NCBI GenBank assembly: GCA_963611355.1
Contig: CAVDRM010000019.1
Location: 1-41,178 of the forward strand
Length of the DNA stretch: 41,178 nucleotides
From: CAVDRM01 sp963611355
GTDB lineage: Bacteria > Bacillota > Clostridia > Christensenellales > Aristaeellaceae
Direction: 5' to 3'
The position numbers were made by a program, and so were the translations under genes. Below the pieces are notes generated by a model. It saw only the letters and a program-made list of their open reading frames with translations. It did not search any database and was not told the DNA's origin. The stretch's first letter is position 1, and every line of letters begins with the position of its first letter. Shown here piece by piece: positions 15,564 to 24,600 of the stretch.

Positions 15564-17314
15564 TTGGGAAAATACTGGACAATCGCTATGAATTGGTTGA
15601 ATTCGTGGGCAAGGGCGGCATGGCGTTGGTCTATAAGGCGCGGGATAAACGCACCAACCACTTTGTCGCTGTCAAAATATTGCGGCCTGAATTTAACCAT
15701 GATGCGGAGTTTTTAACCCGCTTTGATCGTGAAGCCGTGGCCGCCAGCAAGATGAGCCATCACAACATCGTAAATCTGTTGGATGTCGGCTTGGACGGCG
15801 ATTGCCGCTATCTCGTGATGGAATATGTTGAGGGGCGTACCTTAAAGGATATTATTCAGGAGCGCGGACCGCTGCCGCCGACTGTTGCGGCGCAAATTGC
15901 TATCCGCGTCCTCTCCGCACTTCAGCACGCGCATAAGAACGGCATCATTCACCGGGATATTAAGCCTCAGAATATTTTAGTTCATTCCGAGGGCATCATC
16001 AAGGTGGCCGATTTCGGCATTGCCCGCGTTGCAGGAAGCAACACCATCAGTAAGGAAGACCTTGTGATGGGGTCTGTTCACTATTTTTCGCCCGAACAGG
16101 CTCGCGGCGAGGACGTGACTTACGCCAGCGATATTTACAGCGTCGGCGTGCTGCTGTATGAAATGCTGACGGGTTATGTTCCTTTTGATGGCGATACACC
16201 CGTGGCTGTCGCACTTCAGCACATCAGCGCAGAGCCAAAACCTATGTCGGAGCTGAAACCGGATGTTCCCAAGAGCATGGAGCTGATTGTTACCAAGGCG
16301 ATGCAGAAGCGCCCGGAGGACAGATACCAGAGTGCCTTGGAAATGGCACAGAATCTGCACAGGGCGCTGCATGAGCCGGCAGGGGATTGGCTGAACGCCG
16401 CTGAGGATAAGCCGATTCCGTCTATTGCGCTGGTACAGCCGCAGAAGAAAAGAAACATAAAAAAACGCCAGAAAAGGTTTCTCATCCGCTGCCTTCTGGC
16501 GGCAGGTGCGCTGCTTGCGCTGTTTGCGCTTGCGCAGGGCGTTTTTACCGTCTATCGGCAGATTGTCAATTCCACCACAGCCCCCTATGTGCTGGGAGAA
16601 ACGGAAGAAACAGCTGTTCGGCTGATTGAGCATTCCGGCCTTGCCGCGGAAATTTCTCGCACCAGCGACAGCACCAAGCCCGCCGGAACGGTCATCCTTC
16701 AATCGCCGGAATTTGATGCGCAGATGAAAAAAGGAGAGACGCTCTTTATCACCGTCAGCACAGGGCCGGAGGAACAGACCGTTCCGGACGTTGTTGACAA
16801 ATCCTTGGAACAGGCGACGGCAGAGCTTGAAAAAATGGGCTTTATCCTGCTTGCGATGCCTGAACGTGAGCTTTCCGACAGGCCGTGGAGCACGGTTCTT
16901 TCACAGAAGCCTGTAGCGGGTGAAATGCTCTCCGTGGGCGGCATCGTACAGGTGGTTTTGAGCGGCGGAAGTGTACAAATTCCGAATTTGGTCGGCATGA
17001 TGCGGGAGGAGGCGCTGCTGCTGTGCCAGCAGCTCGGCCTGAATATTACCGAAATCCGTGAAGTGCCGATCAATGATGAAGCTCAGTTTGACCGCGTGGC
17101 GGCACAGCAGTTTACAACAGAAGACAGCATCGGGCATGAACCGGGCGATTTTGTGATTGAGGGCACAACGGGTACATTGGCAATCTATGTTCAGGCGCAG
17201 ACGGAAGAACCGTCGGCGGAGGAAACCGGAGAACCCGCCGAGGAAGAACCAGAAAAAAGCGAAACGTCGGCCGTCATTGTGCAGCAGCCGCTGGAAGAGG
17301 TGACAGAACCTTGA
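15560..17314 (+). CDS. prkC: Membrane Ser/Thr protein kinase with PASTA domains
   Basis: Hanks-type kinase (584 residues) that senses peptidoglycan fragments or lipid II. The cytoplasmic kinase domain covers residues 1-270, with glycine loop GKGGMA (17-22), Lys39, HRDIKPQN with catalytic Asp133, and DFG (151-153). A basic juxtamembrane stretch precedes one membrane segment at about 307-330. Outside the cell follow three PASTA repeats, roughly 338-401, 404-470 and 471-545, then a Glu/Pro-rich acidic tail of about 40 residues. The phosphatase upstream and RsgA downstream overlap by 4 bp each. The acidic tail is an uncommon addition. Three PASTA units is the usual number for PrkC-type kinases. 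Confidence 0.95.
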   Translation: MIGKILDNRYELVEFVGKGGMALVYKARDKRTNHFVAVKILRPEFNHDAEFLTRFDREAVAASKMSHHNIVNLLDVGLDGDCRYLVMEYVEGRTLKDIIQERGPLPPTVAAQIAIRVLSALQHAHKNGIIHRDIKPQNILVHSEGIIKVADFGIARVAGSNTISKEDLVMGSVHYFSPEQARGEDVTYASDIYSVGVLLYEMLTGYVPFDGDTPVAVALQHISAEPKPMSELKPDVPKSMELIVTKAMQKRPEDRYQSALEMAQNLHRALHEPAGDWLNAAEDKPIPSIALVQPQKKRNIKKRQKRFLIRCLLAAGALLALFALAQGVFTVYRQIVNSTTAPYVLGETEETAVRLIEHSGLAAEISRTSDSTKPAGTVILQSPEFDAQMKKGETLFITVSTGPEEQTVPDVVDKSLEQATAELEKMGFILLAMPERELSDRPWSTVLSQKPVAGEMLSVGGIVQVVLSGGSVQIPNLVGMMREEALLLCQQLGLNITEIREVPINDEAQFDRVAAQQFTTEDSIGHEPGDFVIEGTTGTLAIYVQAQTEEPSAEETGEPAEEEPEKSETSAVIVQQPLEEVTEP

Positions 17315-18195
17315 TTCGCGGCACCATTGTGCGGGGCATGGGCGGCGTATACACGGCGCGGGATGCCGATGGAAACGAATATACGCTGCGCGCCAAAAAG
17401 AAATTCAGGCGTTTGCATATGTCGCCGTTGGTAGGGGACGAAATTTGGCTGACGAAGGGTGAAATCAGCGATGAGCATGGGTGGATTGAGGAAATTCTCC
17501 CGCGCACCAGCCAATGCTTTCGTCCGCCGGTTGCGAATGCGACCTTGCTGGCCGTCATACTGGCGGCCGAGCCGAAGCCGGATCTTCTGCTGATAGATAA
17601 GCTGCTCGTTTTAGCGCGGCGCGATGGTCTCCGCTGCGTCCTAATCGTCAACAAGGATGATTTAGACAGTGAGCCGGCACATTTGATTCAGCGTCAGTAT
17701 GAAAAGGCAGATGTGCCTGTTTTTGTCGTCAGTGCGTTGGAGGGAACAGGCGTAGAGGCACTGAAAGCCTGCTTGCGCGGGCAGACGGTCTGCTTTTCCG
17801 GTCAATCGGGTGTCGGAAAAAGCTCACTCTTAAACGCACTGCTTGGGCTGAATGTGGAAACAGGCTGCATCAGCCGAAAAATTTTGCGCGGAAAAAACAC
17901 CACCCGTCATGCCGAACTGTTTGAGCATGACGGCATTCGGGTGCTGGATACGCCGGGCTTCAGCCTTCTGACCCTTGATGAAGAGCCGATTGACCCTGTG
18001 CTTTTGCAGGAGGATTATCCTGAATTTGTTCCCTATGCGGGGCAGTGCCGTTTTCAGCCCTGCTATCATTTGAAGGAACCCGGCTGTGCCGTGCTGGAGG
18101 CGGTGAAGCAGGGGCGGATTTCTTCGGAGCGCTTGGAGCGCTATCATATTTTATTGGACGAAACCAGGGAAGCATGGAGGAAACGTTATGATTAA
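17311..18195 (+). CDS. rsgA: Ribosome small-subunit-dependent GTPase A
   Basis: Circularly permuted GTPase (294 residues) that helps mature the 30S subunit. In order: an N-terminal OB-fold domain (1-70), G4 motif NKDD (114-117), G1/P-loop GQSGVGKSS (164-172), G3 motif DTPGF (213-217), and a C-terminal zinc knuckle with Cys246, Cys251, His253 and Cys259. The start is a TTG at 17311 overlapping the kinase stop (TTGA). No good ATG lies nearby, and the protein from here begins MIRGTIVRG as expected. Its 3' end overlaps rpe by 8 bp. The prkC-rsgA-rpe order is standard for Gram-positive bacteria. Confidence 0.94.
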   Translation: MIRGTIVRGMGGVYTARDADGNEYTLRAKKKFRRLHMSPLVGDEIWLTKGEISDEHGWIEEILPRTSQCFRPPVANATLLAVILAAEPKPDLLLIDKLLVLARRDGLRCVLIVNKDDLDSEPAHLIQRQYEKADVPVFVVSALEGTGVEALKACLRGQTVCFSGQSGVGKSSLLNALLGLNVETGCISRKILRGKNTTRHAELFEHDGIRVLDTPGFSLLTLDEEPIDPVLLQEDYPEFVPYAGQCRFQPCYHLKEPGCAVLEAVKQGRISSERLERYHILLDETREAWRKRYD

Positions 18196-18832
18196 GGTCG
18201 CTCCGTCCATATTGGCCGCTGATATTTTGGACATGGGCTCGGAAATCGACGATGTGCTGCAAAAGGGCGCGGACTGGCTGCATTTGGATATCATGGACGG
18301 GCATTTTGTGCCGAATCTGAGCTTTGCCCCTGCGCTGGTGAGTGCCGTCACCAGACGTTTTCCAAAAAGCTTTCGGGATGTTCACTTGATGCTGGATAAC
18401 CCGAAGGAATTTATTGATGCTTTTGCCAAAGCCGGCGCGAGCGCCGTGACCGTTCATGCCGAGGTGGAGGGCGTTTCGGATTTGCTTGCACAGATTAAGA
18501 CCCATCCGCATGTGTTGGCAGGTCTGTCGATTAAGCCCAAAACAGCGCCGGAGGACATTCGACCTTATTTTAAGGACGCGGATATGGTGCTGGTGATGAC
18601 CGTTGAACCGGGCTTCGGCGGGCAGAAGTTTATGGAGGCCTGTGCGCTGAAGGTGAGGCGGCTTCGTGAAATGGGCTACGAGGGGCTCATTTCCGTGGAC
18701 GGCGGCGTGAACCTGCAAAATGCGCCGATGCTTTATCAATACGGAGCTGATGTCTTGGTGCTGGGAACGGCGCTGTTTAAGGCGGAAAACCGCGCACGGG
18801 TCATTCAAGACCTGCACAGGATGGAGCGCTGA
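18188..18832 (+). CDS. rpe: Ribulose-phosphate 3-epimerase
   Basis: TIM-barrel enzyme (214 residues) interconverting D-ribulose 5-phosphate and D-xylulose 5-phosphate in the pentose phosphate pathway. The motifs LHLDIMDGHFVPNLSF and VMTVEPGFGGQKFM and the phosphate-binding DGGVN are clear. It starts inside the end of rsgA with a GGAGG ribosome binding site. Its product pool links to the arabinose locus at the left of the window, since AraD also yields D-xylulose 5-phosphate. Confidence 0.96.
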   Translation: MIKVAPSILAADILDMGSEIDDVLQKGADWLHLDIMDGHFVPNLSFAPALVSAVTRRFPKSFRDVHLMLDNPKEFIDAFAKAGASAVTVHAEVEGVSDLLAQIKTHPHVLAGLSIKPKTAPEDIRPYFKDADMVLVMTVEPGFGGQKFMEACALKVRRLREMGYEGLISVDGGVNLQNAPMLYQYGADVLVLGTALFKAENRARVIQDLHRMER

Positions 18833-18834
18833 CG

Positions 18835-19656
18835 ATGGGCGGAAAAAACAGTGCTCGGGAATTTCACCACAAACATAGCTTGGGACAGAACTTTTTGACG
18901 GATGAGACGCTTTTTGCGCAGCTCGTTGATGCGGCCGGAGTCGGCGAAAATGATGCGATTTTTGAAATCGGGCCGGGCGCTGGCGGCATGACCAAGGAGC
19001 TGGCGAAGCGCTGCAAAAGTGTCTTGGCGCTTGAAATCGATGAGACCCTTCTGCCGATTTTGCGCGTTGCCTTGGCTGATTTTTCGAATGTACAGGTCGT
19101 TCACGGCGATGTGATGCGCGTTCTGCTGCCGAAGCTGACAAGGGAACTTGGTGCGTTCCATATTGTAGCAAATCTGCCTTATTATTTGACTACGCCGCTG
19201 ATGGAAATGCTTCTTAAATCCGACCTGCCCATTCTGTCAATCAACGTGATGCTGCAATCAGAGGCAGCGGAAAAACTGTGTTCAGCCCCCAGGGAAGATG
19301 GTTACGGGCCGCTTGCCATCCGTGCGCAATGGCTCTATGAGCCGGAAATCGTCATGACCGTGCCCGCATGTATGTTTACGCCGCCACCCAAGGTGGACAG
19401 CGCCTTTTTGGTCATGCGCCGCCGCGAAGCGCCGCCGTTTGAGGTCAAGGATGAAAAGCTGCTGTTTAAGCTGGTTAACGCGGCCTTTGCCATGCGCAGG
19501 AAAACGCTGGTCAATAACTTAATGAATGCTTTTTGGATGAAAAGAGAGCAGGCACTTAATTTACTGGCATCCGCCGGACTTGCTGCCAATGTGCGCGGTG
19601 AAGAGCTTTCGGTACGGGAATTTGCTATTTTGTCAAATGCATTGTCGGAAGCATAA
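18835..19656 (+). CDS. rsmA: 16S rRNA dimethyladenosine transferase
   Basis: SAM-dependent enzyme (KsgA, 273 residues) that dimethylates A1518 and A1519 of 16S rRNA late in 30S assembly. The family motifs HSLGQNFLTD, EIGPGAGGMTKEL and NLPYYLTTPL are intact. It begins 2 bp after the rpe stop. Finding rsmA directly after rpe is not the usual arrangement (it is more often near rnmV), but it extends the ribosome-maturation theme of this operon. Confidence 0.95.
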   Translation: MGGKNSAREFHHKHSLGQNFLTDETLFAQLVDAAGVGENDAIFEIGPGAGGMTKELAKRCKSVLALEIDETLLPILRVALADFSNVQVVHGDVMRVLLPKLTRELGAFHIVANLPYYLTTPLMEMLLKSDLPILSINVMLQSEAAEKLCSAPREDGYGPLAIRAQWLYEPEIVMTVPACMFTPPPKVDSAFLVMRRREAPPFEVKDEKLLFKLVNAAFAMRRKTLVNNLMNAFWMKREQALNLLASAGLAANVRGEELSVREFAILSNALSEA

Positions 19657-19670
19657 TGGGAGGCAGTGCC

Positions 19671-20810
19671 ATGTCTCAATCCGTTTCATATGAGCGGGCA
19701 ACGAGCCGCGCTTGGCTGGAAGTTAGCGAGGATGCGCTGCTTGCCAACTATCGGGAAATGCAGAGCCTGTGCAAGCCTGATACGATGATGATTTGCGTCT
19801 TAAAGGCAGACGCCTACGGCTACGGCGCACAGCCAATCGGGCGAATGCTGTATCGAGCGGGCGTTCGGCATTTTTCTGTTGCCTGTATGGAGGAAGCGCT
19901 GGAGCTGAAGTCTGTTCTGCCCAATGCATGGATTCTGAACATGGGCGTCACGCCGGATGTGTGGCTGGAAACGGCCATACGAAAGGGCATCCGTTTAACG
20001 GCGGGCAGCCTTGAAAACGCGCGCAAAATTTATGAGGCGGCGGAACGGCTGAAGATTCGCGCAGCGGTGCATATTAAAATAGACTCCGGTCTGCATCGGC
20101 TGGGCTTTCTGCATGAGCAGGCAGACCAAGCCCTGCAATATTCCGAATGGATTGATTTTGAAGGGCTGTACAGCCATTTGGCGCTGCGCAGCGATGAGCA
20201 GAGCAGGGAGCAGTATCAGCGTTTCTGTGCGGCGGCGGACGTTTTTTTGAAGAAGGGTCACTCCTTCCGAATGCTGCATCTGCTGGACTCCATCGGGCTG
20301 GTCAAATACAGAGACTGGCAGATGAATGCCGTGCGCATCGGCGCGGCGCTGTACGGCAATATGCCGCCCGCCTATGAGCATTTTGAAAGAAGACGGGCCG
20401 TTGGACGCTTCTGTGCACGAATCACGCGCATTGAAACGATTCCCGCAGGCGAGGGCATCGGCTATGGCGATATGCCGCTTCAGCTGGACACCCGTGTAGC
20501 AACGCTGGCCGTCGGCTATGTGGACGGCTATGCCAAAAGCCTTTCCCATGCCGGCGAAGTCGAAATTCACGGAAAACGCGCACGGGTTTTGGGACTTGTC
20601 TGTATGGATCAGATGATGGCGGATGTCAGCGCCATCCCCGAAGCGCTGCCGAATGACATTGCCGTGCTGCTGGGAGACGGCATTACGCTCAATGAATTTG
20701 CAGATAGGGGAGACCTTAACCGCAACGAGGCGACCGCCATGATCGGCCGCCGTGTGCCGAGAATTTATATGCATGAGGGTGCTGTTACGGAAATAATCAG
20801 CCGTATGTAA
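19671..20810 (+). CDS. alr: Alanine racemase
   Basis: PLP-dependent enzyme (379 residues) making D-alanine for peptidoglycan. The PLP lysine lies in the motif KADAYGYGA, and the catalytic tyrosine region near GIGYGD in the C-terminal domain is present. Two starts are possible: ATG 19656, which overlaps the rsmA stop (TAATG), and ATG 19671, which has a GGGAGG ribosome binding site 7 nt upstream. The second is chosen; the first would add five residues. It is the last gene of the long rightward operon and is followed by a strong hairpin. Position after rsmA is unusual for alr, but the enzyme itself is not in doubt. Confidence 0.94.
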   Translation: MSQSVSYERATSRAWLEVSEDALLANYREMQSLCKPDTMMICVLKADAYGYGAQPIGRMLYRAGVRHFSVACMEEALELKSVLPNAWILNMGVTPDVWLETAIRKGIRLTAGSLENARKIYEAAERLKIRAAVHIKIDSGLHRLGFLHEQADQALQYSEWIDFEGLYSHLALRSDEQSREQYQRFCAAADVFLKKGHSFRMLHLLDSIGLVKYRDWQMNAVRIGAALYGNMPPAYEHFERRRAVGRFCARITRIETIPAGEGIGYGDMPLQLDTRVATLAVGYVDGYAKSLSHAGEVEIHGKRARVLGLVCMDQMMADVSAIPEALPNDIAVLLGDGITLNEFADRGDLNRNEATAMIGRRVPRIYMHEGAVTEIISRM

Positions 20811-20838
20811 GAGCGCACCGCATCATTTGACAGATTAG

Positions 20839-20871
20839 GGGCTGTGAAGAACGACCAGTTCTTCACAGCCC
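20839..20871 (+). terminator. Perfect 14-bp hairpin after alr
   Basis: The arms 20839-20852 and 20858-20871 are perfect complements around a 5-nt loop. There is no T-tract on either side, so termination is inferred mainly from its position between the converging alr operon and the leftward relic. Confidence 0.55.
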
Positions 20872-20905
20872 GATGCTGTATTAGGCTTTCATGAATCAGT
20901 CATCA

Positions 20906-21526
20906 TTACGGATTCACGGAGGCCAGCTTTGTGCAGCCCTTGAATGCGCGTGCTCCGATGGTCTTGAGTTTGTTGGGAAGAAAAACGGAGGTCAGTGTGG
21001 TGTTGTCGGCAAAGGCATCTGCACTGATTTTCGTCACATCCGCACCGCCCAGCAACGCGGGGACGGTCACATTGGCCGCTTGCCGGTATAGCCGGTAACG
21101 GCGATGGCCCGGTCTCATCAGCGATTCTAACGGTCAAATCGCCGCTCGCTGTGGTACCGGAAACACGAAGAATGTCGGTTACAGTCGTTTAGAGGATGCC
21201 GTCCTTTGCGGTAACGGTCAGCGCATAGACGCCCGCGCCGTCCTTGCCCATGGCTTTGACGGTCACCGTGCCGATGCCGCTCAGCGTCACAAGGCCGTCA
21301 TTGTCCACATCGGCCACGGCGGGGTTGGCGGACGTCCAGATGAAGGTGTCTGATAGGCTTCCGCGGCGGCAAACACGGCGTTCATGAGGGGCATTCCTTG
21401 ATACTCGGCATCGCCGATGCTGTTCTTCATGGCGGCGGCTTCTGCATCGGTGAGCCGCTCCAGATACTTGGCACGCACCCATGCGGTCACGGTCTCGCCC
21501 TCCGCGGAAAAGGCGATATGCATCAT
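20906..21526 (-). pseudogene. Decayed surface protein with Ig-like and leucine-rich repeat domains
   Basis: Reading leftward, three kinds of sequence follow each other in different frames. First comes a segment with AWVRAKYLERLTDAEAAAMK (from 21526). After a frameshift near 21350 there is a bacterial Ig-like (Big_2) stretch, IWTSANPAVADVDNDGLVTL. After a TAA stop at 21189-21191 the same frame continues as LRVSGTTASGDLTVRIADETG. A second frameshift near 21085 leads to a BspA-type leucine-rich repeat with SADAFADNTTLTSVFLPNKL and IGARAFKGCTKLASV, and then a stop at 20906. The order is typical of large secreted clostridial adhesion proteins. Both ends are missing, so this is a relic. Confidence 0.7.
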
Positions 21527-21593
21527 TTATTATTTCACGCAAAGCGCGAAACTCATATTGAGCCTCTTTTTATCCGTTCGTTCGGCATGAGGC

Positions 21594-21652
21594 TTGAAAA
21601 AAGGGGAAGGCATGAGACAAGCCGCGCAGCAAGTGACGGGCTTGCTCATGCC
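21594..21652 (-). terminator. Terminator of the large beta-helix protein gene
   Basis: The arms 21609-21623 and 21639-21652 pair as a 14-bp stem with one bulge. On the minus strand the stem is followed by CTTCCCC and then a T-run (the A-run at 21596-21601 on the plus strand). It lies 9 bp past the stop codon of the large gene. Confidence 0.7.
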
Positions 21653-21660
21653 TACTCATG

Positions 21661-24600
21661 TTATTGGGCGGCGGAAATGTCCGTCGGTTCATCGAGCAGA
21701 GTCAGCGTTCCGTATAGGGAGCGATTCTTTTCCGAGCCGATACCGCCGTAGTATTCGATGTAGTAGCGGCTCCACCGCTGCGGCCCAACGCCGTCCTTGA
21801 TTTCATCATCACGGTCGTTGACAACGATTTCAAAGCCGATTTCCGTACCCGGCTCTTTAAGGCCGAGGGTCGTCCACGGGATGGTCAGCAGGTAGGTCGT
21901 AGTCTGGGCAGCGTCATCGCGGGTCACGCTGGCGGTGATGTCCGTCAGCTTGAAGCTGTCGATGGTGGAAACATCCAGGCCAAGCTTGGCTTTGTTCTTG
22001 ATGAGGCCGACGAAGAAGACGGCGTACTGCTCCATCTCTTCACGGTTCGGAATCAGACCGATTTGCAGGCTGTCCCAATCCCAGAATTCATCCAGATTCT
22101 GGCAGTCGTAATGGATGTTATCCGTGACGACGACCTTCATGTAGAGGTTCTTGAGATCCCATGCAAAGCGGGCAACAGAGGCGATGAATTCCGTGCGGTC
22201 TGTGCCCTCCTTACTGATGGCGGGAGCCAGCGGCCAGTCGATGTTCTTTTCGGAAGAGACCTTGAGCGCTCCGTTGAAGGTGACCTGATTTTTAAAGATG
22301 CCGTTTGAGCCGGAGGGGATGCTCACGAAAATGTCAGTCTGCGCATAGCTCTGCATCGGGGTCATATCGCCGGGGAAGGTTTCAACGGGGAAGTACAGCT
22401 TGCGCGTTTCGCCTGCGGTCAATGTCAGAGGCTGCATCTCCGTGCCCTCTGCGATGAAGCCGTTGGAGGTGCTGTCTGCAAAGGCAAGGGTGTATTCATT
22501 GGTTTCAGCTGACACATTGGTGATGGTCAGCTCCACCTGCCAACCCTCGGTGGTGTAAACGGAGGCTGCCGTCACCAAGGCATAGTCGCCGATGGGGGCG
22601 AGCTTCATATCAGCGCCGTAGACCTGACGGGTCTGCGCGGTCACTTCGATGTTGCCATCGTCCTGCGAATAGGCGTTGTCGGCGATTTCGACATTATTGG
22701 CGCCGTCAATGCTGACGCTGCAGCTGCTCATGCCGTCCTTCTTTGTGCCAAAGTCATTGCCGAGAATCTTCACATTCTGAGCACTGTTCACATACACCGC
22801 GTAATCGGTGCTGCGATTTTTGATGACGTTATTCTGAATGAGAATGTTGTCATGCAGCAGGTACTGGGTGTCAGAGGTGAACTGGCCGTCGCCTGAAATC
22901 GCAATCGGGGCATAAATCGTCCGATTCCTGTAGAAACCCGTGTTTTCAAAGATGTTGTTGGTGATAGTCAAATTCTGGGAATAGCCGCATTCGTTCCATC
23001 CGTCTTCAATTTCGGGCTTCACCAGAATGGCCGCCATGCCGACATTGCGGATGGTGCAGTTGTTGATTGTGCCGTCCGGCGCTTTTACAAGGAAGCCGCG
23101 GGAACGGGTGGTATCCACGAGGCAGTTATCGAACAGGAAACCAGCGCCGTTTGCGGAGAGATTTTCAATCAGTGTGCCGGACTCGATTGCGACATCCTGA
23201 TCCAATGTAAGAACGTAGACCTGCCAGCCGCCGGAAGCAGGCTCCTCGGTCACCGTTGCCTTCGCCAGCAGCTTGCCGCCGCGGGTGAAGAGAACAGCGG
23301 TATCTCCGGTCTTAAAGTTGGCGGGGAGTCCCTCATACATATTGTCGCCCTTGGTGTAGGTCAGTTTGCGTGTCGCGGCATCATAGGCCGTGACCTTGCC
23401 GAATTCGCCGTTCACGTTGGTAGCGTCATCGGTCATCTTTTCGAACAGGCAGTTGACGACCTGCGGGCCTTTGCGCATATTGGTGCTGTGCGTTGCATCA
23501 CAGGTGGACAGCAGGGGCTTCGGGCCGCGCAGACGGCCTTCATCGTCCGTCCAAGTAAGGCCTGCGCTGTACTGGCTGACATCAAATTCAGCCGCAAGAA
23601 TGGGAGCGGCCTTGGGGGTGATGGCCACACGGTAAAGCTGCGTGCCGCCATCGCCGTCGCGCTCTTGGAAACCGAAGCCGGCGCCGCTGATGATGCTGAC
23701 ATCCTCAAAGCGGATATTGCCGCAGCCGGTCAAAACGACGACGCTCGTGCCGTTGCCGCGTTTGGTAATTTTGCCGCCGACTTCAAGCTCCTTGCTGGCC
23801 TCATCGGAGAAGACGCACTTATGCTTGCCGTCTCCAAGGTAGGTAATGCTCTTAAAGCCAATGTCCGCATAAGGCACGGTTTCATTCGGACGGAAGCCTT
23901 GCACATAGGAGGCATCGCCGGAATAGTAGGCCGTGTCGGTCAAATCCTGCAGATAGCCGGGGTCGGCCTGCGCAATGACATAATCCTTGCCCTTTTCAAT
24001 GATGGTGGCCTGACCGTTGGCGTTGTTGATGTGGCTGATATACAGGCCGTACACGGATACATCGGCGCAGTTGTTCATGGTGAACACACTGCCCTCGTAG
24101 GACGCAAACTCAACGGCTACGCCGTAGGCATACACGTTGTAGTTTTCAATGCCCGCCAGTGACAGCGCCTCGGCGGTATACAGCCCCGGAGGAACGATGG
24201 CATAAGTGCTGGTGCGGGCAGTCTTGTTCAGATAATTCTTGAGCTTCAGAAGGCTGTCCGCCGTACGCACATCCGTCTTGTGCGTCATGCCTGCAAAGAC
24301 CTCCACATTGGTCTTGGGCAGAAGTTCCTCATTGACACCGTTTTCCGCACGGACAGTCGGGTCGTAGAGGTCGTCACCGTAGGTATTGGTTGAATCAGCC
24401 GTAGAAACAGAGCCGGAGATGTTGTTGTCCTGCACCAGCAGATAATCGGTCTTTTCAACCGATACGTTGCCGGACACAGTGTTCTTGACCAGCGTCAGGC
24501 TTTCATTTTCAACGGCAGTGACGGAGACCGCTTCGTTCATCAAAATCACGGTGTTCACACTGTTTTCGGCGGTGATATTGCCCGTGACCTCGTTGAGCGC

